From NCBI GenBank assembly GCA_005888515.1, contig VAZR01000051.1, positions 1-5,056 on the forward strand: 5,056 bases of DNA. Direction: 5' to 3'. Both the position numbers and the translations under genes were made by a program. Origin of the DNA: Alphaproteobacteria bacterium (GTDB lineage: Bacteria; Pseudomonadota; Alphaproteobacteria; ATCC43930; CGMCC-115725). Below are positions 4,501 to 5,056 of this stretch, piece by piece. Position 1 is the first letter of the stretch. Each line of letters begins with the position of its first letter. The notes under the pieces are model-generated. The model saw only the letters and a program-made list of their open reading frames with translations, ran no database searches and was not told where the DNA came from.

Positions 4501-5056
4501 TCAGCCGGTCATCCGCGCCAGGTGCCGCTCGACCAGCCGGACGAACAGGCTGGCGCCGTAGGGCAGGGCGCCGTCGTTGAAATCGTAGCCCGGGTTGTGC
4601 ACCTCGCAGGCGCCCTCGCCGTCGCCATTGCCGATCTGCATGTAGGCTCCCGGCACGCGCTCCAGCATGTAGGAGAAATCCTCCGATGCCATGACAACCC
4701 CGGCGTTCCGGTTAACGTTCTCCTCGCCGACGACATCGGCCGCGGCATCGGCGATGAAGTTCGTCTCGTCGGCATGGTTGACGAGCGGCGGAAACAGATT
4801 TCGGAAGTCGAGCGACGCGGTCGCGCCGAGCCCGCCGGCGACGCCCTCGGCGATCTTCCGCATGCGCTCCTCGACGAGGCCCATCGTCGCCTTGCTGAAG
4901 GAGCGAACGGTGCCGCGCAACACGGCCTTCTCGGGAATGACGTTGTATGCGTCGCCGGCATGGATCTGGGTCACGCTGACGACGCAGGTGTCGACCGGCC
5001 GCACATTGCGCGCGACGATCGACTGCAGCGCCGTCGTGATGTGGCTCGCGACGACG
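4501..5056 (-). CDS. M20-family amidohydrolase, C-terminal half (runs off right edge)
   Basis: The last 184 residues of a metal-dependent amidohydrolase of the M20D group (hippurate hydrolase, N-acyl amino acid hydrolase and IAA-amino acid hydrolase-like) lie here; the family is usually about 390 residues, so roughly the first half lies beyond the right edge. The visible part starts in the dimerisation (lid) domain with VVASHITTALQSIVARNV, then HAGDAYNVIPEKAVLRGTVRSF, the signature of this family. The C-terminal catalytic part has ASEDFSYMLERVPGAYMQIGNG and the EVHNPGYDFND motif, whose histidine is a metal ligand in the family. These residues are intact, so there is no sign of inactivation in this half. 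It should hydrolyse an N-acyl amino acid or a similar amide in the cytoplasm; the substrate cannot be read from this part. It is followed by the 92-residue membrane protein, probably in one operon. The right edge is a window boundary, not a gene end. Confidence 0.92.
   Translation of the reverse strand, partial: VVASHITTALQSIVARNVRPVDTCVVSVTQIHAGDAYNVIPEKAVLRGTVRSFSKATMGLVEERMRKIAEGVAGGLGATASLDFRNLFPPLVNHADETNFIADAAADVVGEENVNRNAGVVMASEDFSYMLERVPGAYMQIGNGDGEGACEVHNPGYDFNDGALPYGASLFVRLVERHLARMTG

Overview
The window is high-GC DNA with every supportable gene on the minus strand, so transcription runs from right to left. It looks like an alphaproteobacterial chromosome of the Bradyrhizobium/Rhodopseudomonas group. 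The basis for this is the style of the proteins (DUF4142 secreted protein, CaiB/BaiF CoA-transferase, M20D amidohydrolase) and two copies of a palindromic intergenic repeat of the CGTCCTTCGA...CAGGATGAGG type, which I recall as common in that group. The genus is an inference, not a proof.

In order of transcription from the right edge: (1) the C-terminal half of an M20-family amidohydrolase, followed 19 bases later by (2) a 92-residue three-helix membrane protein of unknown function, probably in the same operon; (3) an intergenic palindromic repeat; (4) a complete class III (CaiB/BaiF, formyl-CoA-transferase-like) CoA-transferase with a strong Shine-Dalgarno; (5) a second copy of the same repeat in the same orientation, so the CoA-transferase gene is bracketed by the pair; (6) a complete class I SAM-dependent methyltransferase; (7) a complete secreted DUF4142 protein; (8) a 55-residue two-helix membrane protein; (9) at the left edge, the N-terminus of a membrane-anchored sensor-like protein.

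The genes do not form an obvious single pathway; this reads as ordinary core or near-core chromosome, and I find no mobile element, RNA gene, CRISPR array or defence system. The most noteworthy signals are non-coding: a 30-bp dyad (381-410) whose inner arm holds the likely Shine-Dalgarno of the left-edge sensor gene, a TTAA-N7-TTAA site (874-888) matching the CtrA box spacing upstream of the 55-residue membrane protein, two mutually exclusive hairpins after the DUF4142 gene, and the repeat pair around the CoA-transferase gene. I do not see evidence for an entirely new biological system.
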